This document shows, in pieces, positions 21,986-30,237 of a stretch of DNA of 64,000 nucleotides. Source of the DNA: Planctobacterium marinum. Its GTDB lineage: Bacteria > Pseudomonadota > Gammaproteobacteria > Enterobacterales > Alteromonadaceae. The stretch spans positions 91,613 through 155,612 of the forward strand of contig NZ_JAJEWQ010000007.1 in assembly GCF_020687805.1 (NCBI RefSeq). The letters are read 5' to 3'. The translations under genes were made by a program, and so were the position numbers. Within the stretch, counting starts at the first letter, position 1, and each line of letters begins with the position of its first letter. The notes under the pieces were generated by a model. It was not told the DNA's origin and ran no database searches. It worked only from the letters and a program-made list of their open reading frames with translations.

Positions 21986-23671
21986 TTATCTTATTTTGTT
22001 AAGGCTGTCTGGCCAGTTGTTGACGATCTGCTGAACCCCTTCACTGGGGTATTTTTGCAGTAAATTCTGTACCGCCAACAGATGGTTTTGCACTGATTCA
22101 TCTTGCGCATTTTCCTGTGCACTTCTGGCCAGCAGTAATTGAATTCGGGTTTCGAAATAACCCAACTCGTTCTGCTGCGCTACCGACAATGCCTGATTTA
22201 AAAAGTCTTCAGCCTGCTCATTATGCTGTTGCTGGTTTTTGAGTTTCGCCAGATTGATGTAATTGCTGGAAAGTCCATAAGGACACTGAAACCCCTGATG
22301 ATATCGGACAGCCTGCTGGTAATAATGTTCTGCATCCTCATACTGTTGTTCCTGAAATGCCAGGTGGCCCAGCACCTCGATGGCAAATGCCAGATAGAGC
22401 AAATCTTTCCCGGATTGCGCCATTTGTTGCGTGGCTGTGATGTTGTTTTTGGCCTGTTGCCAGTCGCCATTGTGCCATTGGGCGACACCCAGTTCGAATT
22501 GGGAGCGCAACAGCTCACTGTTGTCTGAATGTTGTTGCGCATAGTTAACTGCTTCCTGCGCCGCGGCTAACGCTCTGGGAATGTCCTCCTGAGCAGCTAT
22601 GGCTTTCGCCAGATAACGGCGTGATTGCGGATAGCTGTCGCCGGAATGTATGGCAGTGGTAAAATAATCTTCAGCCAGTTCGAAACTACCCTGATAGAAA
22701 TGGCTTAGGCCAAAAATAAAGGCGTCGTCAGCGAATCGTTGTTCATAGGCCACATAAGGTGCAGAGGTATTCATTTGCAACAGTTCAGGGATGCGTTTTG
22801 CCAACTGATTCAGCAGCGTCACCACATTGTCGCCGCTGAGAATACCCTGTTGGGTATTGTGTCGATTGATCAGACTGTACCTGAGCGTGTATTCCATCGG
22901 AGAGCCAAACAGCTCGGTATGCAAACTGGTGATTTCTCCCATCGCATGACGCAACTGTCGGGATTGCAGGGCTTCGTCCGATTGGTGACGGGAGCCGCTG
23001 CGTTGCAATGCCTCTAACACGTCTTCGGTATCTACCACCATGATATGACCTGAGGCTTTTTCAATCGGTATTTGCTGCAGTTTTTGGATCAGCATGTCCA
23101 TTGCGCCGATTGGCACCCAATGCAGCAGATTATCCTGTTCGGTGATTTTTACCGGTGTGACCACCAACTCGACAAACCTGGGCTGCGGGCTGGCCGAAGT
23201 CGTTTCAACTGTGATATCGCTGTTTTGTGGTGTAAATACAAACAGCGCCAGAAATAAAACCAGTACTGTGACAATCGTAGCGGTTATTGACCACATGAAT
23301 CTGGCACTACGGGGCTTAGCGTTGTTGTTTGCAGGCACAACAGACTGGTGAACAACGCTGTGTTCCTCGACGCTTTCAGCTATCCATTCATACCCTTTTC
23401 TCGGGTGAGTTTTGATAACCTCCATGCCCTGAAAGCACTGGCGAATTTCTTTGATGGATTGAAATAACACGTGTTCCTGAGCACTGACATCATCCCAGAT
23501 GGTGCTGAGAATGCTTTGCTTACTCAGGATCTGCTTTGGATGTTGTAACAGGTAATACAAAACGTCATTGCTTTTTGCTCTGAGAATGGTGTGATTCTGG
23601 CCATCGCAAACTTTTCCGTTGTTGTAGTCGTAGCTAAAGCGCCCGATTCGGAATTGTCTTGCTGCTGCCAT
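21986..23671 (-). CDS. ToxR/CadC-like membrane transcription regulator with TPR sensor
   Basis: A 561-residue one-component regulator. Residues about 5-100 form an OmpR-type winged helix (FSYDYNNGKVCDG..LRAKSNDVLYYLLQHPKQILSKQSIL..TIWDD..HPRKGYEW). A transmembrane helix follows at about 127-150 (FMWSITATIVTVLVLFLALF), then a periplasmic region whose second half is tetratricopeptide repeats (AEDYFTTAI..., LGHLAFQEQQYEDAEHYYQQA, NYINLAKLKNQQQHNEQAEDFL). Such proteins sense periplasmic signals directly. The molybdenum hydroxylase operon begins about 90-100 bp downstream in the same direction, so that is a plausible target; no site is identified. The SPFH operon is divergent. Confidence 0.85.
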   Translation of the reverse strand: MAAARQFRIGRFSYDYNNGKVCDGQNHTILRAKSNDVLYYLLQHPKQILSKQSILSTIWDDVSAQEHVLFQSIKEIRQCFQGMEVIKTHPRKGYEWIAESVEEHSVVHQSVVPANNNAKPRSARFMWSITATIVTVLVLFLALFVFTPQNSDITVETTSASPQPRFVELVVTPVKITEQDNLLHWVPIGAMDMLIQKLQQIPIEKASGHIMVVDTEDVLEALQRSGSRHQSDEALQSRQLRHAMGEITSLHTELFGSPMEYTLRYSLINRHNTQQGILSGDNVVTLLNQLAKRIPELLQMNTSAPYVAYEQRFADDAFIFGLSHFYQGSFELAEDYFTTAIHSGDSYPQSRRYLAKAIAAQEDIPRALAAAQEAVNYAQQHSDNSELLRSQFELGVAQWHNGDWQQAKNNITATQQMAQSGKDLLYLAFAIEVLGHLAFQEQQYEDAEHYYQQAVRYHQGFQCPYGLSSNYINLAKLKNQQQHNEQAEDFLNQALSVAQQNELGYFETRIQLLLARSAQENAQDESVQNHLLAVQNLLQKYPSEGVQQIVNNWPDSLNKIR

Positions 23672-23790
23672 ATTTGTCTCAGTTTAAGTTTCGTTCAGAC
23701 TCTGTTTAAGCTTGCGATCATAAACTAAGCCCCATAGAAATCTCCAGTTTCTATTGTTTCATTATTGTTCCTTGATATCTTCCTTGATAA

Positions 23791-23822
23791 ACAGAGCTGT
23801 AGGACGCAGCTCTGTCTTTTTT
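23791..23822 (+). terminator. Orphan plus-strand terminator upstream of the SPFH gene
   Basis: ACAGAGCTG (23791-23799) pairs with CAGCTCTGT (23807-23815) around a 7-nt loop, followed by CTTTTTT: a textbook intrinsic terminator reading rightwards. No plus-strand gene precedes it, since the upstream gene runs leftwards from 23671. It therefore ends either a small RNA started within about 23680-23790, or a leader that attenuates the gene at 23901. Confidence 0.75.
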
Positions 23823-23900
23823 GTTTCTTTTTAATTGAAGATTCTGTCGCAGCTGTTATTTTTAATGCTCTAAGTCATTCAATGGAAATGGAGAAACAGG

Positions 23901-24812
23901 ATGAAATCTTTTGTAATTAAAACCGCCGTGGCAACCACCGCATTGTTGTCATTGTCAGGCTGCAGTTTATTTGGCGAAAAAGTGCAGGTACCACCGGCGC
24001 ACATTGGCAAGGTGTTGACTAAAGATGGCTATAAAAAGGATAACTACGGCCCGTCGCGTTTTCGCTTAGATGCCTGTTTCGCCTACTGTGATTCCCTGGT
24101 GTTACTGGAAACGTCGGATCAACCCGTTACAGAGCGGTTCGCCCTGTTTATGCCCAAAGACCAGCTCAACATGGGGTTCGATCTGCGGATGACGGTGAGT
24201 GTTGACGACAGTCAGATTGATAACATCTATAAACGGGTGCCCGCTGAAAAGGGCTTAATTTCCTTCAATAAAATTTATGTCACCTATGCGCAACCTATTA
24301 TCCGGGATGTGGCGCGACAAATTATGGCAAAGTACACGATTAATGAAGTGGCCAGCTCCAGAGAGCGGTTAAGTGCCGAGTTGCAAAATGCGATAGGTGA
24401 AGCGTTACAGGCAGCGCCATTAAAATTAAAACGTCTGGGGCTTGCCGATGTGCAATTTCCGGAAATCATCACTAAGGCTAAAGAGCAGGCCGCTGAACGT
24501 CGGGAACAAATAGAGCGCGAAAAAGCTCAGTTCGAAATTCAGAAAATTCAGCAGGAGCGGGAGCTGGCGCAGGCACAAATGCAACGGGCCATTGACCGTG
24601 AAAAGGCGGAAGCCACCAAAGAAGTGAATGAGATTCTGGCTAAATCAGTCACGGATAAGTATCTGTCCTATCGCTCCTTAGAGGTACTGGAGAAGATGGC
24701 CAGCTCAAAAAATAAGGTTTTTGTCCCTGTGGAGGCTTTGGGGTCTCTGGGATTACAACAGGCAATTTTTGCCGATCAGGTGAAACAAACCGCCAAGAGC
24801 AAAAGCAATTAG
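23901..24812 (+). CDS. SPFH/Band-7 (prohibitin-type) lipoprotein
   Basis: A 303-residue protein with a lipoprotein signal (ALLSLSGC) in place of the usual membrane anchor. A SPFH/Band-7 domain follows (about 30-190: PPAHIGKVLTKDGY..., FDLRMTVSVDD...), then a long charged coiled coil (about 190-255, AKEQAAERREQIEREKAQF...) and a C-terminal tail. SPFH proteins oligomerise into membrane microdomain scaffolds; a lipidated, periplasmic version is unusual. Three Cys (C21 lipobox, C59, C63 in DACFAYCDS) are visible. It has a GGAG ribosome site and is followed after 7 nt by a small membrane protein gene, likely its partner. Confidence 0.83.
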   Translation: MKSFVIKTAVATTALLSLSGCSLFGEKVQVPPAHIGKVLTKDGYKKDNYGPSRFRLDACFAYCDSLVLLETSDQPVTERFALFMPKDQLNMGFDLRMTVSVDDSQIDNIYKRVPAEKGLISFNKIYVTYAQPIIRDVARQIMAKYTINEVASSRERLSAELQNAIGEALQAAPLKLKRLGLADVQFPEIITKAKEQAAERREQIEREKAQFEIQKIQQERELAQAQMQRAIDREKAEATKEVNEILAKSVTDKYLSYRSLEVLEKMASSKNKVFVPVEALGSLGLQQAIFADQVKQTAKSKSN

Positions 24813-24819
24813 GTGATGT

Positions 24820-25206
24820 ATGAACTCCATCATTGAAGCCTTACCTGAACTTGCCATTGCTGCGCTCTTAGCCGGGTTATTGTTCTGGCTGAGCAAAGAT
24901 AAGTTATCCAAAAGTGTGCGCATGAAGTGTTTTGGCGCCTTTGCTGTGGGGATGTTTATCTGGATTATCTTATTGGGGCAAAGTAGCTCTGTGCCCCGGC
25001 AATTGCAGGTAACCGAGTCGGAGGTCAGTTATGAACGACCACTGGCGGAATTGCAGGATAGTTCACCAGAAGCGCAAACGGCAGAACAGTCCAGTGAGCG
25101 ACTGGCACAGCTCAGAGAGGCGCAAAAGCAGGGCACTTCACTACACACCGAATCGGACACCAGTCCGGCTGTTGATGAGGACAAGCCAGAATCTGATGAT
25201 CAGTAA
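24820..25206 (+). CDS. Small two-helix membrane protein of unknown function
   Basis: A 128-residue protein that I do not recognise. Two hydrophobic helices (about 10-24, ELAIAALLAGLLFWL, and 37-53, CFGAFAVGMFIWIILLG) are followed by a hydrophilic, acidic Ser/Gln/Glu-rich tail (about 60-128) that is probably disordered. It begins 7 nt after the SPFH lipoprotein gene, so the two are co-transcribed and may work together, perhaps as an inner-membrane partner. Its stop overlaps the end of the convergent gene by 7 bp. Confidence 0.75.
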   Translation: MNSIIEALPELAIAALLAGLLFWLSKDKLSKSVRMKCFGAFAVGMFIWIILLGQSSSVPRQLQVTESEVSYERPLAELQDSSPEAQTAEQSSERLAQLREAQKQGTSLHTESDTSPAVDEDKPESDDQ

Positions 25207-25631
25207 CCGGCGGCGTTTTTTCGGGAAGTAGCGCGCAACAGATTTTGACAAAAAAACACGCCCTGTTGCAGGTCGTCTATCAGCACCAATGGGGTAGAGG
25301 CGGCATATTTGTCTCTGATCAAGCGCTTCTGAACTGCACTACAGTGGCAAAACACCCGCAACTGGCAATGTTGTGTGGTTTCCCAGTGTAGAAAGTCGAT
25401 GACCTTGTCTCTGGCTTGAGGTGTAGACAGTTCCCATTGCCGCATATCCATGATTCTGGCCCATCGCTGAGAAAAGGGGGTGAAAAAATGCTGTATCTGG
25501 TTTGCCAAATCTTGCAAATATAACCCCGCCTGTTCACCGTTCCAGGCACCCCGGATACGGCAAATCAGCATGTTATCTAGTTTTTCGATACGATGTTCGC
25601 CATGAGCAGCGAATTGCAACCGGGTATTCAT
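25200..25631 (-). CDS. Conserved-looking hypothetical protein, possible STAS-like fold
   Basis: A 143-residue cytoplasmic protein. The ATG at 25631 (MNTRLQFAAHGEHRIEKL) is chosen because the longer frame to 25736 would run into the end of the neighbouring SDR gene. The order ...LDNMLICRIRGAWNGEQAGLYLQDLANQI..., then WARIMDMRQWELSTPQARDKV, resembles small SpoIIAA/STAS-like proteins (strand, helix, strand with DMR, helix), but the likeness is weak and by eye. Two cysteines in RVFCHCSA stand out. It lies downstream of the SDR gene in the same direction (54 nt), so co-transcription is possible. Function unknown. Confidence 0.65.
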   Translation of the reverse strand: MNTRLQFAAHGEHRIEKLDNMLICRIRGAWNGEQAGLYLQDLANQIQHFFTPFSQRWARIMDMRQWELSTPQARDKVIDFLHWETTQHCQLRVFCHCSAVQKRLIRDKYAASTPLVLIDDLQQGVFFCQNLLRATSRKNAAGY

Positions 25632-25684
25632 AATCACTATTCCACCAAACAGGGCGCAACAGCGCCCGTAGTCTTTATTTTCGA

Positions 25685-26440
25685 TTATCGGGTGACGAAA
25701 CCACCATTGACAAACAGTGACTGTCCTGTTGTCCATTGCGACTGCGTAGAGGCGATAAATGTTACCAGGGGCACTATGTCTTCGATGGTACCCAGGCGAT
25801 TGGCAACACTTGCTGCCTTTAAATAAGCCACGGTTTGCGCATTTTCTTCACCATGGAAAAATGCGGTATCAATGGGACCCGGGCACAGGGTATTTACGGT
25901 AACGCCCCGGTGACCTATTTCTTTCGCCAGAGCCCGGGTAAAGTCTTCCAAAGGCGCTTTCGAGCCTGCGTACAAGGCGTAATTGCCGGTAAAAGCCCCC
26001 AGTAACGAGGTGCCCAAATTGATAATCCGGCCGTTGTCTTCAATCTGTTTGGCGGCTTCCTGCATCACAAAAAATGCCGCTTTGGTATTGATATTAAACA
26101 ACTGATCAAAATCGGATTCGCTGTAATCTGTAAAGGGCCGTTTTATAATTTTTCCGGCGTTGTTGATTACTATGTCTACCCGACCAAAAGCGTCTTTGGC
26201 TTCGCTGAATAATTTTTGCACTGCATCTATTGATGTCAGATCTCCCTGTACCAGTAACGCCCGGCTGCCCGCGGCCTCCACCTGTTTTGCCGTTACCTGA
26301 GCATCCTGCGCCGATGACTCACTGTTGTAGTGAATGACAATGTCACAACCCTCGGTGGCCAGTGCCTGGGCAAAGGCCCTGCCCATGTTACGTGCCGCGC
26401 CGGTGATAAGTGCAACTTTACCTGTGAATCTTAATGTCAT
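25685..26440 (-). CDS. SDR-family NAD(P)-dependent oxidoreductase
   Basis: A 251-residue short-chain dehydrogenase/reductase. The Rossmann motif is TGAARNMG (about 14-21), with NNAG at about 92-95, the catalytic Ser in NLGTSLLGAF and the catalytic YxxxK as YAGSK; PGPIDTAFFH and the terminal SLFVNGGFVTR complete the classical pattern. It is similar to 3-oxoacyl-ACP reductase-like enzymes, but the substrate is unknown. The start at 26440 has GAGGAAAT upstream. It is divergent from a LysR gene, which probably controls it. Confidence 0.88.
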   Translation of the reverse strand: MTLRFTGKVALITGAARNMGRAFAQALATEGCDIVIHYNSESSAQDAQVTAKQVEAAGSRALLVQGDLTSIDAVQKLFSEAKDAFGRVDIVINNAGKIIKRPFTDYSESDFDQLFNINTKAAFFVMQEAAKQIEDNGRIINLGTSLLGAFTGNYALYAGSKAPLEDFTRALAKEIGHRGVTVNTLCPGPIDTAFFHGEENAQTVAYLKAASVANRLGTIEDIVPLVTFIASTQSQWTTGQSLFVNGGFVTR

Positions 26441-26621
26441 GATATTTCCTCAATGGTTAATGTCGGAAACACTATAATCTTGTTGCATTATTGTTTTGAA
26501 TAGGTGTAAATGCCCTTAAATAAATGCAAAAAATGCAATTAATCGCTGCGGCAATGGAAACAGCCCGGTAACAAATTCATAAATTTATAGATTCAAAAAT
26601 GGTTAGATTCGGGGCCAGGTG

Positions 26622-27512
26622 ATGAAAGAGATCAGTAACGAACAATTATTCATCCATGTTGTGGAATCGGGGAGTTTTAAAAAGGCCGCGGAGTTGCTGG
26701 CTATGGACCCTTCGCTGGTGAGTCGCCGAATCTCGTCCCTGGAGAAACGACTGGCAGTGAAATTATTACAGCGCTCCACTAAAAACTCCTTTCCCACCGA
26801 AGTGGGCGAACAGTATTTTGTTGAGTTGCAGAAGTTGCTGGAAGAACAAAATGCCTTAGAAAACCGCATTAAAGCTACAGTCAATGAAGCAACCGGGCAC
26901 CTGAAAGTGGCAGCGCCCCATGATTTTGGCACATTTTTTATCAGTGATATTCTGGAAAATATGGTGGAGCACTATCCACAACTCACGGTGGAATTGGTCC
27001 TGGGCAGTCAATTTGAGAACTTAGCTGCGGAAGGTATAGATGTCGCAGTGCGCATTGGCAAATTGCCTGACTCCAGTTTGATATGCCGTCGAATTGGCGA
27101 AGTTCCCAGAGTTTTAGTCGCCTCACCTGAGTATATTGCACAGCAGGGTGAACCGCGCTCAGTCAGGGAGCTGGAACAACATAAATTTGTGTTTTACAAA
27201 CGCTCACAAATGTATGAGGCGGTAACTATTGCCGGTCAGCGGTTGCATCTTTCAGGTTCCTTTGTCGTCAATAGCGTCAGTGCTATCAGGCAATGGGTAC
27301 TGAATGGAAAAGGCATTCACCTGGGGCCGGTTTGGGCTTTTCGCGACGCGCTGGATACTGGTGCATTGCAGCGAGTTTTGCCTGAGGTTGAGCTGGAGAG
27401 TTTTCCTTTACATGCTATCTATGTTTCCCGTGCGTATGTGCCCGCTAAGGTGCGCTTGTTTATCGATTTATTGAGCAGCACCTTAAGCGGTAATCATTTT
27501 CAGCGGGTTTGA
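26622..27512 (+). CDS. LysR-family regulator
   Basis: A 296-residue LysR-type regulator of the CrgA/AaeR-like group, with an N-terminal helix-turn-helix (EQLFIHVVESGSFKKAAELLAMDPSLVSRRISSLEKRL) and an effector domain (DVAVRIGKLPDSSLICRRIG). The ATG at 26622 is used; GTG at 26619 is in frame. Divergence from the SDR gene over a 181-bp AT-rich region points to that gene as a target. That region contains TGCAAAAAATGCA, a possible operator. Confidence 0.88.
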   Translation: MKEISNEQLFIHVVESGSFKKAAELLAMDPSLVSRRISSLEKRLAVKLLQRSTKNSFPTEVGEQYFVELQKLLEEQNALENRIKATVNEATGHLKVAAPHDFGTFFISDILENMVEHYPQLTVELVLGSQFENLAAEGIDVAVRIGKLPDSSLICRRIGEVPRVLVASPEYIAQQGEPRSVRELEQHKFVFYKRSQMYEAVTIAGQRLHLSGSFVVNSVSAIRQWVLNGKGIHLGPVWAFRDALDTGALQRVLPEVELESFPLHAIYVSRAYVPAKVRLFIDLLSSTLSGNHFQRV

Positions 27513-27546
27513 GCTTTAATTGATTAAAGCAAAAACGTGCATGAAC

Positions 27547-28533
27547 TTAGTGACTGAGCACCACTTTACCTATTGCCTGTCCGCTATTGAGGCGATCATG
27601 GGCTTGACCAATTTGCTCCAGAGTAAAATGCTGGCTGTCTAATATGGGGGTTAACTGCCCTGCTTCGGCAATCTTTGTCAGTTCGTTGAGTATGTGATGA
27701 TGTTCAGCAAGCCCAACATTGTGCAACATGGGGATCAGCATGAACACCACATGCAGTGACAGGCCTTTAAAGTGAGCCGTAGATAAATCCAGCTCCACCA
27801 TAGATACCGTAGACGCCACCTGACCATTGAGTTTTGCTGCCTCAAAGGAGTTAGCCATATTGGCGCCACCTACTGAGTCAAATACCAGATCAAAACCCAC
27901 ACCCTCGGTACAACGGGCGACGTAATCAGCTACGGTTTCGGTTTTATAATCAATGCTCTCAGCGCCCAATTCTTCAATAAGTGCGAGCTTGTCAGATCCA
28001 CTGCCGGTCGCGAAGACTTCCGCACCAAAATATTTAGCCAGTTGCAGGGCAATATGGCCAACACCACCAGTACCGCCGTGCACCAGTACTTTTTGCTTTG
28101 CAGCGATAGCAGCCCGTTGTAAACCTTCGTAGGCGGTGATACCTACAAGCGGTATTGCCGCGGCTTGCTGCATGCTCAGGTTTTTGGGTTTGAGCGCCAT
28201 CAGATTGGCATCAGCCACTATGTATTCGGCTAGTGTGCCGGGTAAATCTGCCAGCCCTCCGGCACAACCGTAAACTTCATCACCGGGGTTAAAATTGCTA
28301 ACACCATCGCCAACCTCTTCCACTATTCCGGCAAAGTCCATACCCAGAATGGCGGGCAACGCCGGGGCAATGGGTAGGTCTGCACCCATCTGACGTATCA
28401 TGGTATCAACGGTATTCACACTACTGGCGGCAATGCGTACCAGCACATGACCAGATTTAACCGCAGGTTTAGCCACTTCGGCTGATTCAAATACGTCTGA
28501 ACGACCAAAAGAATTTATAAGCATCGCTTTCAT
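27547..28533 (-). CDS. Zinc-independent quinone oxidoreductase/MDR-family alcohol dehydrogenase-like enzyme
   Basis: A 328-residue medium-chain dehydrogenase/reductase of the zeta-crystallin/QOR type: GMDFAGIVEEVGDGV near the N-terminus, the NADPH-binding VLVHGGTGGVGHIALQLAKYFGAEV, then DLVFDSVGG. The structural and catalytic zinc cysteines of true alcohol dehydrogenases are absent, as usual for quinone reductases. It probably reduces quinones or enones with NADPH. The ATG at 28533 has AGGAAATC upstream. A LysR gene is divergent and is likely its regulator. Confidence 0.88.
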   Translation of the reverse strand: MKAMLINSFGRSDVFESAEVAKPAVKSGHVLVRIAASSVNTVDTMIRQMGADLPIAPALPAILGMDFAGIVEEVGDGVSNFNPGDEVYGCAGGLADLPGTLAEYIVADANLMALKPKNLSMQQAAAIPLVGITAYEGLQRAAIAAKQKVLVHGGTGGVGHIALQLAKYFGAEVFATGSGSDKLALIEELGAESIDYKTETVADYVARCTEGVGFDLVFDSVGGANMANSFEAAKLNGQVASTVSMVELDLSTAHFKGLSLHVVFMLIPMLHNVGLAEHHHILNELTKIAEAGQLTPILDSQHFTLEQIGQAHDRLNSGQAIGKVVLSH

Positions 28534-28639
28534 CAGGATTTCCTTTGCTGTTGTTTTTAAGAGTCCAGATAATTTACTTTTTTATTTTATTATTGATAAT
28601 TGCGTAATTACCTGAATCTGTTTAAAGAATTTGTTGATA

Positions 28640-29533
28640 ATGAATGTCGAGCATCTGAAATTATTTGTACGCATTGCCGCGCTGCACAACATCAGCCAGG
28701 CTGGAAAAGAGTTGGGTCTTTCTGCAGCGGTGTCCAGCGCACATATGAATAAGTTAGAAGAAGGCTTGGGGGTCAGATTATTACATCGCACAACACGTCA
28801 GGTGTCTCTGACGGAGGAAGGCCGTAGCTTTTTACCTTATGCTCATGATGTATTGACCGGTATCGAGACTGCCCGAGCTGCAGTGGGAGCGGGTAAAGTA
28901 ACACCACAAGGGCGCCTAAGAGTGACAGCGCCGGCATCTTTTGGGCGTATGCATCTGATCCCGGCATTAAAGGATTTTCTGGAAAAGTATCCGCAACTGG
29001 ACATTGATTTGCGTTTAAGTGACAGCATTTTGGATATGGTGGAAGGTGGGTTTGATGTGGCCATCCGCGATGCCGAGCTGAACGATTCCTCCCTGATTGC
29101 CCGAAAACTGGCTCGAGATACCCGTATTTTGGTGGCCTCACCGGACTTTGTTGCACAGCATGGTGAACCTGAATCCCCGGAGCAGCTGGCCCATTTTGCT
29201 GCGGTTACCTTAACAGGTTTGGAGAACTGGCATTTTAAAACGGATAAAGGCGTGCAAACCCTGCGCATAAAAAGTCGTCTGGGTACAGACAATGGCGAAG
29301 CCGTCCGCGATGCAGCGGTCAGCGGACTGGGGATCACCATCAGCTCATTGTGGTGTTGCTATCAACAAATAAAGTCAGGCGAGCTGGTGCAGGTACTGTC
29401 CGATTATCCGTTGGCCTCAAATACTTCCATCTGGGCGGTGTATCCCAGCTCGCGTTTACTGGCACCAAAGGTGCGCGCCTTTATTGATTATTTTAGTGGC
29501 TATTTTGGTGAGGACCCCTATTGGGAGTCCTAA
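28640..29533 (+). CDS. LysR-family regulator
   Basis: A 297-residue LysR-type regulator: HTH region VEHLKLFVRIAALHNISQAGKELGLSAAVSSAHM, then the effector domain with PASFGRMHLIPAL and GGFDVAIRDAELNDSSL. ATG 28640 gives the normal family start (MNVEHLKLF); the frame is open to a TTG at 28631. The intergenic region to the divergent quinone oxidoreductase carries ATAATTGCGTAATTA, an AT-rich near-palindrome that could be its site. Third LysR/oxidoreductase divergent pair in 11 kb. Confidence 0.88.
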   Translation: MNVEHLKLFVRIAALHNISQAGKELGLSAAVSSAHMNKLEEGLGVRLLHRTTRQVSLTEEGRSFLPYAHDVLTGIETARAAVGAGKVTPQGRLRVTAPASFGRMHLIPALKDFLEKYPQLDIDLRLSDSILDMVEGGFDVAIRDAELNDSSLIARKLARDTRILVASPDFVAQHGEPESPEQLAHFAAVTLTGLENWHFKTDKGVQTLRIKSRLGTDNGEAVRDAAVSGLGITISSLWCCYQQIKSGELVQVLSDYPLASNTSIWAVYPSSRLLAPKVRAFIDYFSGYFGEDPYWES

Positions 29534-29538
29534 GTCGT

Positions 29539-30234
29539 TCAGTCGGCCGCAAGGCTGAATGGCTCACCCAGGGTTTGCTGATACTGGCTGGGTTTGGCTA
29601 TTTGCTGCACCACTAAGTCCTGATAAATACAGGGTTGCAGCAAAGGTTCAAACTGTTCTACTTGCTGATTGTCTTCATCCAGCCAGGCGTCTATCAGGGC
29701 GCTGTCCTGCGGAAACATCATCGGCGTTGATTTAGAATGGATGTTTTGTAGTTTGGGGTGGGGCGGCAAGGTAATGACCGAGCAGGAGGTGATGCTTTCG
29801 CCTGTTCCGGAGTGGGTCCACTCTTTACACAGGCCAGCCATAAGTAGCGCGCCATCTTTGGCCTGCATATCATGGCAGTGCAACAGTTTACCTTTTTGAT
29901 ATTCTGACTCACCAAAACCTGTTACCGGGATCAGGATGCGGCTTTGTCGAAAAGGACGATACCCGGCTTTTCTGGGATTATTCAGACTGTCGTAGCGGGT
30001 ATTGATACTGGTGTACCTTGAGGGTTTAAATCCGGTTTCAGTGGCTTCCAGCAATAGCCACCACAAGGCATTTTCCATGATGCGTCGGCCGTTTTTCTGA
30101 CGCACCACAGACACCTTGTTAGCGGCGCCTATGTAGCGCTGAAAGATTTGTGGCTCATACCCCAGCTCGATATCCATGGCGTCGCATAAGGCTCTGACGC
30201 CGGGCGCATCGGTGACATTGAGTCGGCCACACAT
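29539..30234 (-). CDS. SOS response-associated peptidase (SRAP/YedK-HMCES family)
   Basis: A 231-residue SRAP protein. Met1 must be removed to expose Cys2 (MCGRLNVT), which cross-links to abasic sites in single-stranded DNA. The other family residues are recognisable: Asn in SINTRYDSL, Glu in VTGFGESEYQKGK (normally GFYEW, here altered) and His in NIHSKSTPMMF. The GESEY variant in place of FYEW is a departure from the consensus. The gene begins only 3 nt after the parC stop, so it shares the parC transcript. Confidence 0.9.
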   Translation of the reverse strand: MCGRLNVTDAPGVRALCDAMDIELGYEPQIFQRYIGAANKVSVVRQKNGRRIMENALWWLLLEATETGFKPSRYTSINTRYDSLNNPRKAGYRPFRQSRILIPVTGFGESEYQKGKLLHCHDMQAKDGALLMAGLCKEWTHSGTGESITSCSVITLPPHPKLQNIHSKSTPMMFPQDSALIDAWLDEDNQQVEQFEPLLQPCIYQDLVVQQIAKPSQYQQTLGEPFSLAAD

Positions 30235-30237
30235 CAG

